Positions 43,678-53,372 of a DNA stretch of 64,000 nt are shown piece after piece. Made by a program: the position numbers and the translations under genes. The notes below the pieces were generated by a model, which saw only the letters and a list, made by a program, of their open reading frames with translations, was not told where the DNA came from and did no database searches. The DNA is taken from contig NZ_CP054151.1 of NCBI RefSeq assembly GCF_021310995.1, positions 1,095,501 to 1,159,500 of the forward strand, written 5' to 3'. How positions within the stretch are numbered: the stretch's first letter is position 1; each line of letters opens with the position of its first letter. This stretch comes from Agrobacterium vaccinii. Lineage in GTDB: Bacteria; Pseudomonadota; Alphaproteobacteria; Rhizobiales; Rhizobiaceae.

Positions 43678-45339
43678 ATGAAAGTCAGTGATTTCGAAAG
43701 AATGATGGCGATTGGGCTGAGCCGCCGCGCTATTCTGAAGACAAGCGCAAGCCTTGGTGCCGTGGCAGCGGCGGGCAGTATGCTCGGTCCGTTTGGTGCA
43801 GCTTATGCGCAGGATGCATCCTTGCGCACCCAGATTTTGCAGGTGCCGGGTGTCGGCAAGGGCTCACCAACGGACGCCGACTGGCAGAAGGTTGGTGAGA
43901 TGTGTCTGGAGGCCACCAAGAAGAGCGTCAAACAGGGCGAGTTTGCCGGTGTTGAGCTGTCCTTCATGGGCCTCAACAACCAGAACCTCCACAACGTTCT
44001 GTTCCGAGGCTTCTTGAAGCCTTGGGAAGATTACACCGGTGCCAAGATCACCTGGATCGATCTGGCGCAAGCCGATTACAATCCGCGCCTCCAGCAAGCG
44101 ATTGCCACCGGCACCGTCGATTTCGATCTTCTTGAAATGGGTGCGCCGTTCGAAGGCGATGTCTGCGGCAAAGGATTGGCGTCGGAAATGCCGGATTGGG
44201 TCAAGGCCCAGATCGACATGGATGATTACGTCGATTACCTCAAAGCGCCCGTCGGCACCTGGGATGGCAAGACCTACCGTGTGTCAGTCGATGGCGATTG
44301 CCACAACTTCAACTACCGTACAGATTACTTCGCTGATGCCGATCTGGCGAAAGCCTGGAAGGACGAGGGCCATGAGGGCGAGTGGGGCGTGCCGAAGACA
44401 TGGCAGAAGGTGCAGGAAGTCACCAAATTCCTCAAGGGCAAGAAAATTGCCGGCACGGATGCCATCGGCTATCTCGACTCGCCGAAGGCCTGGGGCGGTT
44501 TCGGGTTCTACTTCCTCGGCAGCCGCGCAACGGCCTATGCCAAGCACCCCGACGACAAAGCCTGGTTGTTCGATACCGACACCATGAAGCCACGTATCAA
44601 CAATCCTGCCTGGGTTCGTGCCATTCAGGACGTGATCGACGCCCTACCATCGGAAGCGGGCGACCAGCTGAATGCCGACCCCGGCACAGCGGCTTTCCAG
44701 CAGTTTCTGGCCGGCACCGGATCGATGGTCTCATGGTGGGGTGACGTGGGTGCTGCGGCGCGCACCAGCGATACATCGGTCATCGGAGATACCATCGGTT
44801 TCGATATCCTGCCTGGCTCTGACGATGTCTATAATGCCAAGACCGGCAAATGGGACAAGCTCGCCAGCGGCCCCAACTATGCGCCGAACATGGCCTATCT
44901 CGGCTGGGGCGTATATGTCATGGCACGTGTCGATAGCGACGAGAAAAAGAAAAAGGCGGCCTGGAGTGCGGCAGCCCATCTCGGTGGCAAGGATATTGCA
45001 CTGTGGACTGCGGCCTATCCCTCCGGCTTCCAGTGCTATCGCAAGAGCCAGTTCGACATCAAGGAATGGGTCACGGCCGGATATGACGAGGCGTTCATCT
45101 CGAACTATCTCGCCTCCCAGTCCAATTCCTACAACCACCCCAACGCTGCCATCGAACCGCGCATACCGGGTATCTTTCAGTATTACAGCGTGGCCGAAGA
45201 TGAGCTCGCGAAGGTCTTTGCCGGACAAGCTTCGGCACAGGAAGGGGCCGATGCCATCGCCGCTGCCTGGGAAAAGGTCACCGACCAGCTCGGTCGCGAA
45301 AAGCAGATCGCGCTCTATAAGGCGTCTCTCGGTGTTTGA
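43678..45339 (+). CDS. ABC transporter substrate-binding protein, large, Tat-exported
   Basis: 553 residues, about 130 more than the other CUT1 SBPs in the window. The N terminus has a twin-arginine signal, LSRRAILKTSASLGAVAAAGS, with cleavage near AYAQD, so it is probably exported folded. The body has SBP family 1 features (DLAQADYNPRLQQAIATG, PSGFQCYRKS). Rhizobial polyol and glycerol importers use SBPs of similar size; the kinases nearby allow a sugar or polyol. Confidence 0.85.
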   Translation: MKVSDFERMMAIGLSRRAILKTSASLGAVAAAGSMLGPFGAAYAQDASLRTQILQVPGVGKGSPTDADWQKVGEMCLEATKKSVKQGEFAGVELSFMGLNNQNLHNVLFRGFLKPWEDYTGAKITWIDLAQADYNPRLQQAIATGTVDFDLLEMGAPFEGDVCGKGLASEMPDWVKAQIDMDDYVDYLKAPVGTWDGKTYRVSVDGDCHNFNYRTDYFADADLAKAWKDEGHEGEWGVPKTWQKVQEVTKFLKGKKIAGTDAIGYLDSPKAWGGFGFYFLGSRATAYAKHPDDKAWLFDTDTMKPRINNPAWVRAIQDVIDALPSEAGDQLNADPGTAAFQQFLAGTGSMVSWWGDVGAAARTSDTSVIGDTIGFDILPGSDDVYNAKTGKWDKLASGPNYAPNMAYLGWGVYVMARVDSDEKKKKAAWSAAAHLGGKDIALWTAAYPSGFQCYRKSQFDIKEWVTAGYDEAFISNYLASQSNSYNHPNAAIEPRIPGIFQYYSVAEDELAKVFAGQASAQEGADAIAAAWEKVTDQLGREKQIALYKASLGV

Positions 45340-45355
45340 TGCCTGAAACCATCGT

Positions 45356-45385
45356 CTTAGGCGGCACATTATTGTGTCGCCTGAG
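45356..45385 (+). promoter_or_regulatory. Intercistronic hairpin after SBP gene
   Basis: CTTAGGCGGCAC (45356-45367) and GTGTCGCCTGAG (45374-45385) form a 12-bp stem, two of the pairs being G-U, with loop ATTATT. It lies 17 bases past the SBP stop. Confidence 0.65.
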
Positions 45386-45425
45386 CGACCGCTTGAATAC
45401 GGCTTTCCAGCCCTGAGGTTTGCCC

Positions 45426-46535
45426 ATGACGCATACGATCACGCCAGCTTTGCAGCCCGTCGGACAGGCTCCTGTTCAGGCAAACGCCGCCAAACGCGGC
45501 AAGCTTTTGCTGTTGGCCGCTACCGTCCTCATGTTCGTTGTGCTCGCTCTTCAGATATCCGATGCGGCAGGCTTGATCGCGTTGGGTTTCGTCAGCTGGC
45601 GACCGCTGCTGTTTGCCTACATCATTTGGGCGATTGCGCTTTGTGCAGCGCAAATCCTGATCCGCGGCGAGGCGGGACAGCGCGCGGCATTCGTTCTTCC
45701 GGCCGTTCTCTTCACCGTCGCCATGGTGGTGTTTCCCACTGTCTTCGGCCTCTATATTGCGTTCACGGACTGGAACCTCAGCGCCGCTGCCGGTCGCCGT
45801 TTCAACGGCGTGGATAATCTGCGGACCCTGTTTGCGGACCGTTATTTCTGGAACGCGCTGCTGAACATGGTCTATTATGTTCTGTCGGTGCTGGTGCAAT
45901 ATGCCATTGCCTTTGGACTGGCGCTGCTGCTCAACGCCGAAATCAAAGCGCGCAAATTCTTCCGCGTTGCTTTCCTGCTGCCGCTGATGCTCAGCCCGGT
46001 CGCCGTCAGTTGGATGATCGGCAAGTCGCTGATGGAGTACCGGTTCGGCCCGGCTGCCACGCTCGCGCGCAATCTCGGCTGGGATAATCCGGCGTTTTTC
46101 TCAACGCCATGGCTGGCGCGATCTTCGATCATCGCCATGGACGCCTGGGTGTCCATTCCCTTCATGATGATCCTGCTGCTCGCGGGCCTTCAGGCGTTGC
46201 CTTCCGAAATCAAGGAAGCGGCGAAGGTTGATGGCGCTTCCGGCTGGCAGAGTTTCAAAGAAATCACCTTTCCGCTGATGCTGCCCGTCAGCATCACCGT
46301 CATCATTTTGCGCATCATTTTCCAGCTAAAGCTAGCCGATATCGTCATCAACGTAACCGCCGGTGGACCGGGTGGGGCGACAGACACCGTCTCCAGCTTC
46401 ATCTTCCGCGAATATCGTGACCGTTCCAATGTCGGTTACGGCACCATGCTCGCGGAATTCTATCTTGTCATCATCATCATTTTCGTCGCGCTCATCCTCA
46501 AAGGGGCGAGCCGGTGGATGCAACGCGACAACTAA
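45426..46535 (+). CDS. ABC sugar transporter permease, MalF type, long
   Basis: 369-residue permease with extra N-terminal helices before the normal core (LLLLAATVLMFVVLALQI, then PLLFAYIIWAIALCAAQI). EAA loop SEIKEAAKVDGASGWQSFKEITFPLM. ATG 45426 with GAGG upstream. The extension of about 60 residues is seen in some CUT1 subfamilies. Confidence 0.9.
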   Translation: MTHTITPALQPVGQAPVQANAAKRGKLLLLAATVLMFVVLALQISDAAGLIALGFVSWRPLLFAYIIWAIALCAAQILIRGEAGQRAAFVLPAVLFTVAMVVFPTVFGLYIAFTDWNLSAAAGRRFNGVDNLRTLFADRYFWNALLNMVYYVLSVLVQYAIAFGLALLLNAEIKARKFFRVAFLLPLMLSPVAVSWMIGKSLMEYRFGPAATLARNLGWDNPAFFSTPWLARSSIIAMDAWVSIPFMMILLLAGLQALPSEIKEAAKVDGASGWQSFKEITFPLMLPVSITVIILRIIFQLKLADIVINVTAGGPGGATDTVSSFIFREYRDRSNVGYGTMLAEFYLVIIIIFVALILKGASRWMQRDN

Positions 46536-46546
46536 GGGTGAAGCCC

Positions 46547-47470
46547 ATGGCAACACACGTTGAGACATCCACGCCACGGCCAAGCCTGTGGTCCCGCCGC
46601 CCGCAGTTTATGACGAGCAGCCTGCTGATCTATGCTGCCTTGGTGTTCTGGGCTTTCGTTTCGCTGTTCCCGATTTACTGGACGATCACAACGTCGTTCA
46701 AGACGGCGGTGAACGTGACGCAGGGCCACCTCATTCCCTTCGTGGATTTCACGCCGGATTGGAAAGGCTGGCGCTCCCTGGGCCTGTCGCCCGATACGAT
46801 CTTTGCCCAATCCACCGTGCGCGATGAATTCATTCGCCGGTTCATCAACAGCATCGTTGCCTCGGCTGGCGCGTCTTTCCTTGCCGTTGTTATCGGCTCG
46901 CTCGCCGCTTACGGCCTCAGCCGCTTCTCCTACAAGTTCCTCTGGATGAAGAACAAGGACATTTCCTTCTTCTTCCTGTCGCAGCTCATCCTGCCGCCGG
47001 TGGTGCTCGCCATGCCGTTTCTGGTTCTCTACAAGCACCTGATGTTGCTCGACACGCTGGTCGGCCTTATCCTCGTCTACACGCTGATGGTGCTGCCCAT
47101 CGTCATCTGGATCATGCGTGATCAGTTTGACACGATCCCGGTTGAGCTGGAACAGGCAGCACTGGTGGATGGTTGCTCGATCTGGGGTGCGTTCATGCGC
47201 ATCGTTTTGCCTATCGCCCTGCCGGGCATGGTCGCGGCTTTCATCCTGTCGGTTATTTTGTGCTGGAACGAATATTTCTTCGCAGCCCTGCTGACGAGCT
47301 CCAACGCTAAGACGCTGCCGGTGATGGTGGCCAGCCAGACCGGTTCGCAGGGCATCAACTGGTGGTCCATGGCGGCCATTGCTACTGCTGCGATCATGCC
47401 GCTGATCCTCGTCGGTATCTTCCTTGAGCGCTACATCGTGAAGGGTCTGACGGCCGGTGCTGTCAAATAA
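46547..47470 (+). CDS. ABC sugar transporter permease, MalG type
   Basis: 307-residue CUT1 permease; EAA loop VELEQAALVDGCSIWGAFMRIVLPIA and tail VKGLTAGAVK. It starts 11 bases after the partner permease. Confidence 0.92.
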   Translation: MATHVETSTPRPSLWSRRPQFMTSSLLIYAALVFWAFVSLFPIYWTITTSFKTAVNVTQGHLIPFVDFTPDWKGWRSLGLSPDTIFAQSTVRDEFIRRFINSIVASAGASFLAVVIGSLAAYGLSRFSYKFLWMKNKDISFFFLSQLILPPVVLAMPFLVLYKHLMLLDTLVGLILVYTLMVLPIVIWIMRDQFDTIPVELEQAALVDGCSIWGAFMRIVLPIALPGMVAAFILSVILCWNEYFFAALLTSSNAKTLPVMVASQTGSQGINWWSMAAIATAAIMPLILVGIFLERYIVKGLTAGAVK

Positions 47471-47517
47471 GCGAGGCTGAACGCCGCGACATCAATAGGC
47501 AAGGCTTGGAGTTTATC

Positions 47518-48438
47518 ATGGGGTCTGGAGTTTCAATTCTCGGCATTTTCGTTGCCGATACCGCCTATCTCGCTCCGCGCATGCCAGCTGTGGGCGAAAC
47601 CATTACCGGCAGCGGTTTTGCGGTTGGTCCCGGCGGAAAGGGCTCCAATCAGGCAGTTGCAGCGGCACGTGCGGGTGCAGACGTCACGTTCATTTCCAAG
47701 ATTGGTCGCGATACCTTCGGCGATCTGGCGATTAAAACCTATGAACAGGCGGGCGTCACGACGAAGCTGACCATTCTTGATGACCAGCCCACCGGTGCCG
47801 CCTTCATTTATGTCAACGATACGACCGGTGATAACGCCATTATCGTTTATGCTGGAGCAGCTGGTACGATTGATCTTGATGACGTTGAAGCAGTGCGTGA
47901 TACCATCGCGCAGTCGGCAGTGTTCGTCACGCAACTGGAACAGCCCGCACGTGCTGCGCATCGTGCGCTACAAATAGCCCGCAATGCCGGTGTCACGACC
48001 ATTTTCAACCCAGCGCCTGCCGAAGCTTTTCCCACGGAAATCTATAGTCTCTGCGACTTCATCGTTCCCAACGAAACGGAGGCCGCAGCACTTGTGGGCT
48101 TCCCGCTCGACACGTTGGATGATGCCAAGCGCGCAGGGGACGTTTTGTTGTCCCGTGGTGTCGGCGTAGCGCTCATCACGCTTGGCGCGCGGGGCGTGTT
48201 GTTTCATGCAGCCGACCAATCCGTCCATGTGCCTGCTATGTCTCACGGCCCTGCCATCGATACCACCGGCGCCGGAGACGCCTTCGTGGGCGGTTTCGCA
48301 GCAGCCCTTTCACGAGGGGTAGCCCCGCTTGAGGCTGTTCGATTCGGATGCGCCACGGCTGGTATCGCCGTGACACGGCGTGGCACTGCGCCTGCCATGC
48401 CGACGCTTGCGGAAATCGAGGCATTACTGGCGCGCTGA
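47518..48438 (+). CDS. Ribokinase-family carbohydrate kinase
   Basis: 306-residue PfkB kinase that phosphorylates a sugar with ATP. The substrate motif VGPGGKGSNQAVAAARAG and the catalytic motif DTTGAGDAFVGGFA are typical of ribokinase-like members, as is NPAPAEAFP. It ends the CUT1 operon and should act on that importer's cargo. A second kinase of the same family is at 54241. Confidence 0.88.
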   Translation: MGSGVSILGIFVADTAYLAPRMPAVGETITGSGFAVGPGGKGSNQAVAAARAGADVTFISKIGRDTFGDLAIKTYEQAGVTTKLTILDDQPTGAAFIYVNDTTGDNAIIVYAGAAGTIDLDDVEAVRDTIAQSAVFVTQLEQPARAAHRALQIARNAGVTTIFNPAPAEAFPTEIYSLCDFIVPNETEAAALVGFPLDTLDDAKRAGDVLLSRGVGVALITLGARGVLFHAADQSVHVPAMSHGPAIDTTGAGDAFVGGFAAALSRGVAPLEAVRFGCATAGIAVTRRGTAPAMPTLAEIEALLAR

Positions 48439-48668
48439 AGTCATCAGCTCGCCGTCAGATTACGGGTGCAGTCTCTGCCCCCTTCGCGCCTGCCCATGAC
48501 TGCTTGCAGCAGCCACCGCCGCGGGTTTTTTGGCGTTCTCAGACTGCCAAATAAGGTCAGAAAACGGCGTCGCGAAAACGATTTGATGCAATGCACAACA
48601 TATATAGCTTTACAAAATAAAATTAATTTGTGAAGTTGCCGTAACAACGATTGAAGTGAGCCATTGCC

Positions 48669-49649
48669 GTGACCCAATTGAAATTTGCCACCCGTTTGAA
48701 CTCGTTCGCCTCGAAACCGTCAGCGGAATGGCCGGAGCTTTCCGGCAAGCCTTCGATGCTGCAAATGGCAACGCGGGCCGCGAAGGTCGAAGGTCTGACG
48801 GATCTCGATCTCAATTATCCTGACCACGTCAACGACGATCCCGCTGTTCTGGCTCGTCAAATTGGCGATCTTGGTTTGGCGATCAACGGTTTTGCCATGC
48901 GCTACTATACCAATCCGGGCTTCAAGATCGGTGCTTTCACCAATCCTGATGCGGCTGTGCGGCGTGAAGCGATTGATCTGACGAAAAAGGGTATCGATGC
49001 CGCACGTGCCGCTGGCAGCAATCTGATGACGCTGTGGCTGGGGCAGGATGGCTTCGACTACGCCTTCCAGGCCGATTACCACACACTGTGGCAACACGAG
49101 ATTGATGGAATTCGTGAAGTTTGCGCGCATGACCCGGATTGTCTCGTCAGCATCGAATACAAGCCGAACGAGCCCCGATCTTACAGCCTGATGCCCGATT
49201 GCGCGACGACGCTTCTGGCGATCAAGGATGTGGATATGCCTAATCTCGGCGTCACGCTGGACTTTGCCCACGTTCTCTACGCCGATGAGCAGCCTGCTTT
49301 CGCAGCCGCCCTGATTGCCCGCTACAGCCGCGTTCTCGGCGTCCACCTCAATGATGGTTACGCCAAGCGCGATGATGGCCTGATGGTCGGCGCGGTCCAT
49401 ACACAGCAGACGATTGAGCTTCTGCGCCAGATCCGTAAAGACGGCTATGACGGCGCGATCTATTTCGACACCTTCCCTGACATGACGGGCCTCGACCCGG
49501 TTCACGAATGTGAAGTGAACATTCAGACCGTCAAGCGCATGCTGAAAATCGTCGATCGGATCGAGCAGGACAATCGCCTGTCCGGCGCTGTCGAACGTCA
49601 AGACGCCGTGTCTGCACAGGCGGTCATTCAGGAGCTGATGCTCGGCTGA
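48669..49649 (+). CDS. Sugar isomerase/epimerase-like TIM-barrel protein
   Basis: 326 residues, a paralogue of the 34305 gene with the same length and blocks: LWLGQDGFDYAFQADYHTLW, VSIEYKPNEPRSYS, GVTLDFAHVLYADEQ and GVHLNDGYAKRDDGLMVGAVH. The start is GTG 48669 (GAAGTGAG upstream). It lies between the CUT1 kinase and the CUT2 SBP, so it may serve the neighbouring pathway. Confidence 0.8.
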   Translation: MTQLKFATRLNSFASKPSAEWPELSGKPSMLQMATRAAKVEGLTDLDLNYPDHVNDDPAVLARQIGDLGLAINGFAMRYYTNPGFKIGAFTNPDAAVRREAIDLTKKGIDAARAAGSNLMTLWLGQDGFDYAFQADYHTLWQHEIDGIREVCAHDPDCLVSIEYKPNEPRSYSLMPDCATTLLAIKDVDMPNLGVTLDFAHVLYADEQPAFAAALIARYSRVLGVHLNDGYAKRDDGLMVGAVHTQQTIELLRQIRKDGYDGAIYFDTFPDMTGLDPVHECEVNIQTVKRMLKIVDRIEQDNRLSGAVERQDAVSAQAVIQELMLG

Positions 49650-49728
49650 TTTGCCCAAACAATCTCAAACCCTCGTAACCAAGGGCACGCAGCAAGCGTG
49701 CCGACATATTCCATCCGGGAGGAAACCG

Positions 49729-50793
49729 ATGAAGACCTTTTTGAAGACGACCCTTGCTGCCGGGCTTGCCGCCAGCTTCCTGTTCAGCGCAGCTTTCGCG
49801 CAGGAACTCGCGCCGCTCAACTCCGACACCGAAAAGGACCGCATGGACTGGTCGCAGCTTGAAGCCAAGCTTGGCCCGTTCCCGAAACTGCCTGAGGGCA
49901 CGAAGGCCGGTGCTGTCTCCAAGACGCTGACAAACGAATACTGGCGTTCCCTCGGTCTCGGATATGAAGCGTTCGGCAAGAAGGTCACCGTTCCCGTTGC
50001 CTATCAGGCCGCCCAGAGCGAAGGTGACCAGTTGGGCCAGCTTACCATTGCCGAAGGCATGATCACGCAGGGCTACAACGTTCTGCTCGTGTCTCCGCAG
50101 ACGGATGCCAACTTGCAGCCGGTGATCGAGCAGGCCAAGGCCGCCAATATTCCTGTCGTGAACGTCAATGATGCGGTCATCCCGCAGGCCGAACATTATG
50201 TCGGTAACGTCCAGCGGGACAATGGCGTGCGTGTAGCCAAGTGGTTCATCCAGAACCGTCCTGAAGGTGGCAAGGTGGCCATCGTTGAAGGACAGGCCGG
50301 TGTTTATGCCGCTGTCCAGCGCACTGATGGCTTCAAGTCCACCATCAGCGAAGGTGGCAAGTTCCAGGTCGTCGCCAGCGTTCCCGGCAATTGGGATCGC
50401 CAGACCTCCTATGATGCTGCGACCAACATTCTCAACCAGCATCCAGATTTGATTGGTTTCTACGCCAATAATGACGGCATGGCGCTGGGCATTGTCGAAG
50501 CGGTCAAGGCTGCCGGTCTTGCAGGCAAGGTCGCAGTCTTCGGCACGGATGGCATTTCCGATGCCTATGCATCGATCAAGGCTGGCGAACTCACCGGCAC
50601 CGTAGACAGCTTCCCGGTTCTGACGGGCGAAGTCGCACTGGAAACCGCGTTGCGTCTCGTTGCCGGTCAGAAGTTGCCACGCGTGGTTGCCACGCCACAG
50701 GCGCTGATCACCGCTGACAATCTCAGCCGCTACCAGGGCGAGGGCGTCGATGTGCGCGCCGTGCTGATGGAAGATGCCAAGACGGCCAAGTAA
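49729..50793 (+). CDS. ABC sugar transporter substrate-binding protein (CUT2, RbsB-like)
   Basis: 354-residue periplasmic binding protein of the ribose/galactose type I fold. Signal peptide LKTTLAAGLAASFLFSAAFAQ. Domain hallmarks are GMITQGYNVLLVSPQTDANLQPVIEQAKAANIPVVNVND and IGFYANNDGMALGIVEAVKAAG, followed by VFGTDG. GGGAGG precedes ATG 49729. Confidence 0.92.
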   Translation: MKTFLKTTLAAGLAASFLFSAAFAQELAPLNSDTEKDRMDWSQLEAKLGPFPKLPEGTKAGAVSKTLTNEYWRSLGLGYEAFGKKVTVPVAYQAAQSEGDQLGQLTIAEGMITQGYNVLLVSPQTDANLQPVIEQAKAANIPVVNVNDAVIPQAEHYVGNVQRDNGVRVAKWFIQNRPEGGKVAIVEGQAGVYAAVQRTDGFKSTISEGGKFQVVASVPGNWDRQTSYDAATNILNQHPDLIGFYANNDGMALGIVEAVKAAGLAGKVAVFGTDGISDAYASIKAGELTGTVDSFPVLTGEVALETALRLVAGQKLPRVVATPQALITADNLSRYQGEGVDVRAVLMEDAKTAK

Positions 50794-50799
50794 TGAGCG

Positions 50800-50841
50800 C
50801 TCAGGGGAGGCGGGTTTCGCCCGCATCCCCATCAGCCTGAG
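50800..50841 (+). promoter_or_regulatory. Intercistronic hairpin after SBP gene
   Basis: Outer arms CTCAGG (50800-50805) and CCTGAG (50836-50841) enclose GCGGG (50810-50814) paired with CCCGC (50820-50824). The last arm touches the GAGAGGTGGA ribosome site of the ATPase gene, so the fold could also reduce its translation. Confidence 0.6.
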
Positions 50842-50848
50842 AGGTGGA

Positions 50849-52378
50849 ATGATGACGCCGCGACTGAGATTTGAGACGATTTCCAAGAGTTTTCCCGGCG
50901 TCAACGCGCTGACGGATGTCTCCTTCGACGTGGCTCCCGGTGAAATCCACGGACTCCTCGGGGAAAACGGCGCCGGTAAGTCAACGCTTCTGCGCATTCT
51001 ATCCGGCGTTTTTCGACCGACATCCGGCACCGTCTTCGTGGATGGTGAGGCTGTCGCCTTCAGGAAGCCGATGGACGCGCGTGCAGCCGGTATCGCGATG
51101 ATCCATCAGGAACTTCAGCAAGTGCCGCATTTGAGCGTCGCCCAGAATATGTTTCTTGGCCATTCGCTGACGCATATGGGCGGCATGTTCGTCTCCCGCC
51201 GCGAGCAGGAAGCACGCGCCGCCGAAGCACTTTCCAAGATCGACAAGAGCATCGACCCATCGGCACCGATATCGTCGCTCAAGGTCGCGCAGCGCCAGAT
51301 CGTTGAAATCGGTCGCGCGCTTCTCGACAAGGCGAAGGTCATCGCCATGGACGAGCCCACATCGAGCCTGACGCCCAGCGAGTTCGATCGACTGGCCGAA
51401 GTCATTGCCAGCCTGTCGGCAAGTGGCGTGTCCATTATCTACGTGTCGCACAAGATGGATGAGGTGTTCCGCATCTGCCAGCGCTCCAGCATCATGCGCG
51501 ACGGTAAGTTGGTAGACATCGTTGATCTCTCCAAGGTCTCGGAAACCGACGTAATCGCCAAGATGGTCGGTCGTGAATTGATGCAGGAAGAGCATAATTC
51601 CTTCGTTACCGATACCGTGAAACTCGAAGCCAGAAACCTGTCTTCGGCCACCAGAATTCGCGATGTGTCCTTTACCCTGCACAAGGGCGAAGTGCTCGGC
51701 ATCGCAGGGCTCGTCGGCTCTGGCCGCACCGAACTTCTTCGCTTGCTGGCGGGCGTAGACAGGCTGAGCGCCGGGTCTATTGCCATCGATGGCAAGGAGC
51801 AGAGCTTCGCCAATCCGCGTGACGCCATTGCTGCAGGTATCGGGCTAGTGCCGGAAGAGCGCAAGCGTGAGGGCATCATCCCCTTGCGCCCCGTCGCCAC
51901 CAACATGGCTTTGGCCTCCCTTGGCAGCTTTTCATCCGGCGGCATGATCAACAACTCAAAGCTACGCGCCACCGCTCAGGATTTGTTGAAACGCGTCAAT
52001 CTGCGGCCCTTCCAGCTGGATCGCCCGATCCGCCTGTTCAGTGGTGGCAACCAGCAGAAAGCGATCATCGCGCGCTGGCTGGCGGCCAAATCGCAAATTC
52101 TGCTGTTCGATGAGCCAACCCGAGGCATCGATGTGGGAGCCAAGTCGGAAATCTATCACCTGATCGAAGACCTCGCCCGCGAGGGCCATTCCATCATCGT
52201 CGTTTCTTCCGAACTGCCGGAAGTCATCCGCCTGTCGGACCGCGTGCTGGTCATGCGCGAAGGCCGGATTGCGGCGACCATAGACCGTGATCAACTGAGC
52301 GAAAGCGCGATTGTTGCGCATGCCATTCCAGGGGCGAATGCCGATGCGGATGACGCGCGCATTGCGCGACCCGTGTGA
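50849..52378 (+). CDS. ABC sugar transporter ATP-binding protein, RbsA/MglA type
   Basis: 509 residues with two ATPase domains as in CUT2 importers. The first has GENGAGKST and VIAMDEPTSSLT; the second has GLVGSGRTELL in place of a normal Walker A, FSGGNQQKAIIARWL and LFDEPTRGIDVGAKSEIY. The degenerate second P-loop is normal for this family. ATG 50849 follows GAGAGGTGG. Confidence 0.93.
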   Translation: MMTPRLRFETISKSFPGVNALTDVSFDVAPGEIHGLLGENGAGKSTLLRILSGVFRPTSGTVFVDGEAVAFRKPMDARAAGIAMIHQELQQVPHLSVAQNMFLGHSLTHMGGMFVSRREQEARAAEALSKIDKSIDPSAPISSLKVAQRQIVEIGRALLDKAKVIAMDEPTSSLTPSEFDRLAEVIASLSASGVSIIYVSHKMDEVFRICQRSSIMRDGKLVDIVDLSKVSETDVIAKMVGRELMQEEHNSFVTDTVKLEARNLSSATRIRDVSFTLHKGEVLGIAGLVGSGRTELLRLLAGVDRLSAGSIAIDGKEQSFANPRDAIAAGIGLVPEERKREGIIPLRPVATNMALASLGSFSSGGMINNSKLRATAQDLLKRVNLRPFQLDRPIRLFSGGNQQKAIIARWLAAKSQILLFDEPTRGIDVGAKSEIYHLIEDLAREGHSIIVVSSELPEVIRLSDRVLVMREGRIAATIDRDQLSESAIVAHAIPGANADADDARIARPV

Positions 52379-52394
52379 ACCTACAGGACAACCC

Positions 52395-53372
52395 ATGACC
52401 AGCACTTCCAACGCACCCGCCAAATCCGCCCCGGCCTTTCGCCGCTTCTCGTTTTCGCTGCGCGATGCGGGAACGCTGATCGGTCTCATCGTCATCATGG
52501 CCGTGTTTGCCGCATTGGTTCCGGGCTTCATTTCAGAGCGAAACCTCGTCAACATCCTCCAGCAGTCCAGCATCAATGCGTGCTTGGCGCTTGGCATGAC
52601 ACTCGTCATCATATCGGGCGGCATCGATCTGTCGGTTGGCCCGACGGCTGCGATCTCTGCCGTCGTCACCGCCAGCCTGCTCGTCGCTGGCACACCCATC
52701 CCGCTCGCCATCCTCGCGGGTCTCGGAGTCGGCGTTCTCTGCGGCCTTATCAATGGCGCGCTCGTTGCCTATGTCGGCCTGCAACCCTTTATCGTGACAC
52801 TCGGCACGCTCAGCACCTACCGCGCCATTGCGCTGATCTACACGGGAGGCAATCCTGTTCTCGGTATTCCCGCTGGTTTCCGTTCTCTCTTTAATGGCAA
52901 TCTCTTCGGCATTCCGACGCCTGTCCTGATCGTCGCCGCCGTTGCTATCGCCGCCTGGATACTCCTCAAGAAGACGCCGATTGGCGAATATCTGATGGCG
53001 GTCGGCGGCAATGAAGAAGCTGCCTATGTTGCAGGCGTTCCCATCGCCCGCACCAAGATCACCGCCTATGTCATTTCAGGCGGTCTGGCTGCACTCGCTT
53101 CGCTCATCCTGATCGGTCGCCTTGGTGCAGCCGAACCGATCCTCGGCAACCTATGGGAACTCGACGCCATCGCGGCGGCAGCCATCGGCGGCGCGTCTTT
53201 GATGGGCGGCAAGGGCAGTATTCTCGGGACAATTCTCGGCGCCATCATCTTGGGTGCAATGCGCAATGGTTTGACGTTGATGAATGTTCAGGCCTTCTAT
53301 CAACTGCTCGCCACTGGCCTTATAATCCTCGTCGCCATGATGATTGATCGTGCGACAAGGGGAAGAGAATGA
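52395..53372 (+). CDS. ABC sugar transporter permease, RbsC type
   Basis: 325-residue CUT2 permease with eight or more helices. LALGMTLVIISGGIDLSVG and GGASLMGGKGSILGTILGAIILGAMRNGL are diagnostic. One gene suffices, since CUT2 permeases form homodimers. Its end overlaps the regulator start (ATGA). Confidence 0.93.
   Translation: MTSTSNAPAKSAPAFRRFSFSLRDAGTLIGLIVIMAVFAALVPGFISERNLVNILQQSSINACLALGMTLVIISGGIDLSVGPTAAISAVVTASLLVAGTPIPLAILAGLGVGVLCGLINGALVAYVGLQPFIVTLGTLSTYRAIALIYTGGNPVLGIPAGFRSLFNGNLFGIPTPVLIVAAVAIAAWILLKKTPIGEYLMAVGGNEEAAYVAGVPIARTKITAYVISGGLAALASLILIGRLGAAEPILGNLWELDAIAAAAIGGASLMGGKGSILGTILGAIILGAMRNGLTLMNVQAFYQLLATGLIILVAMMIDRATRGRE

Noticed and set aside
48439..48668. Possible terminator around CCGCGGG-TTTTTT at 48518-48540
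   Set aside because: The T-run is present but no stem of adequate length with a correct loop could be traced before it.
49624..51030. 468-codon minus-strand open frame across the CUT2 SBP
   Set aside because: Opposite to a clear RbsB-type protein and the start of RbsA; its residues show no family pattern.
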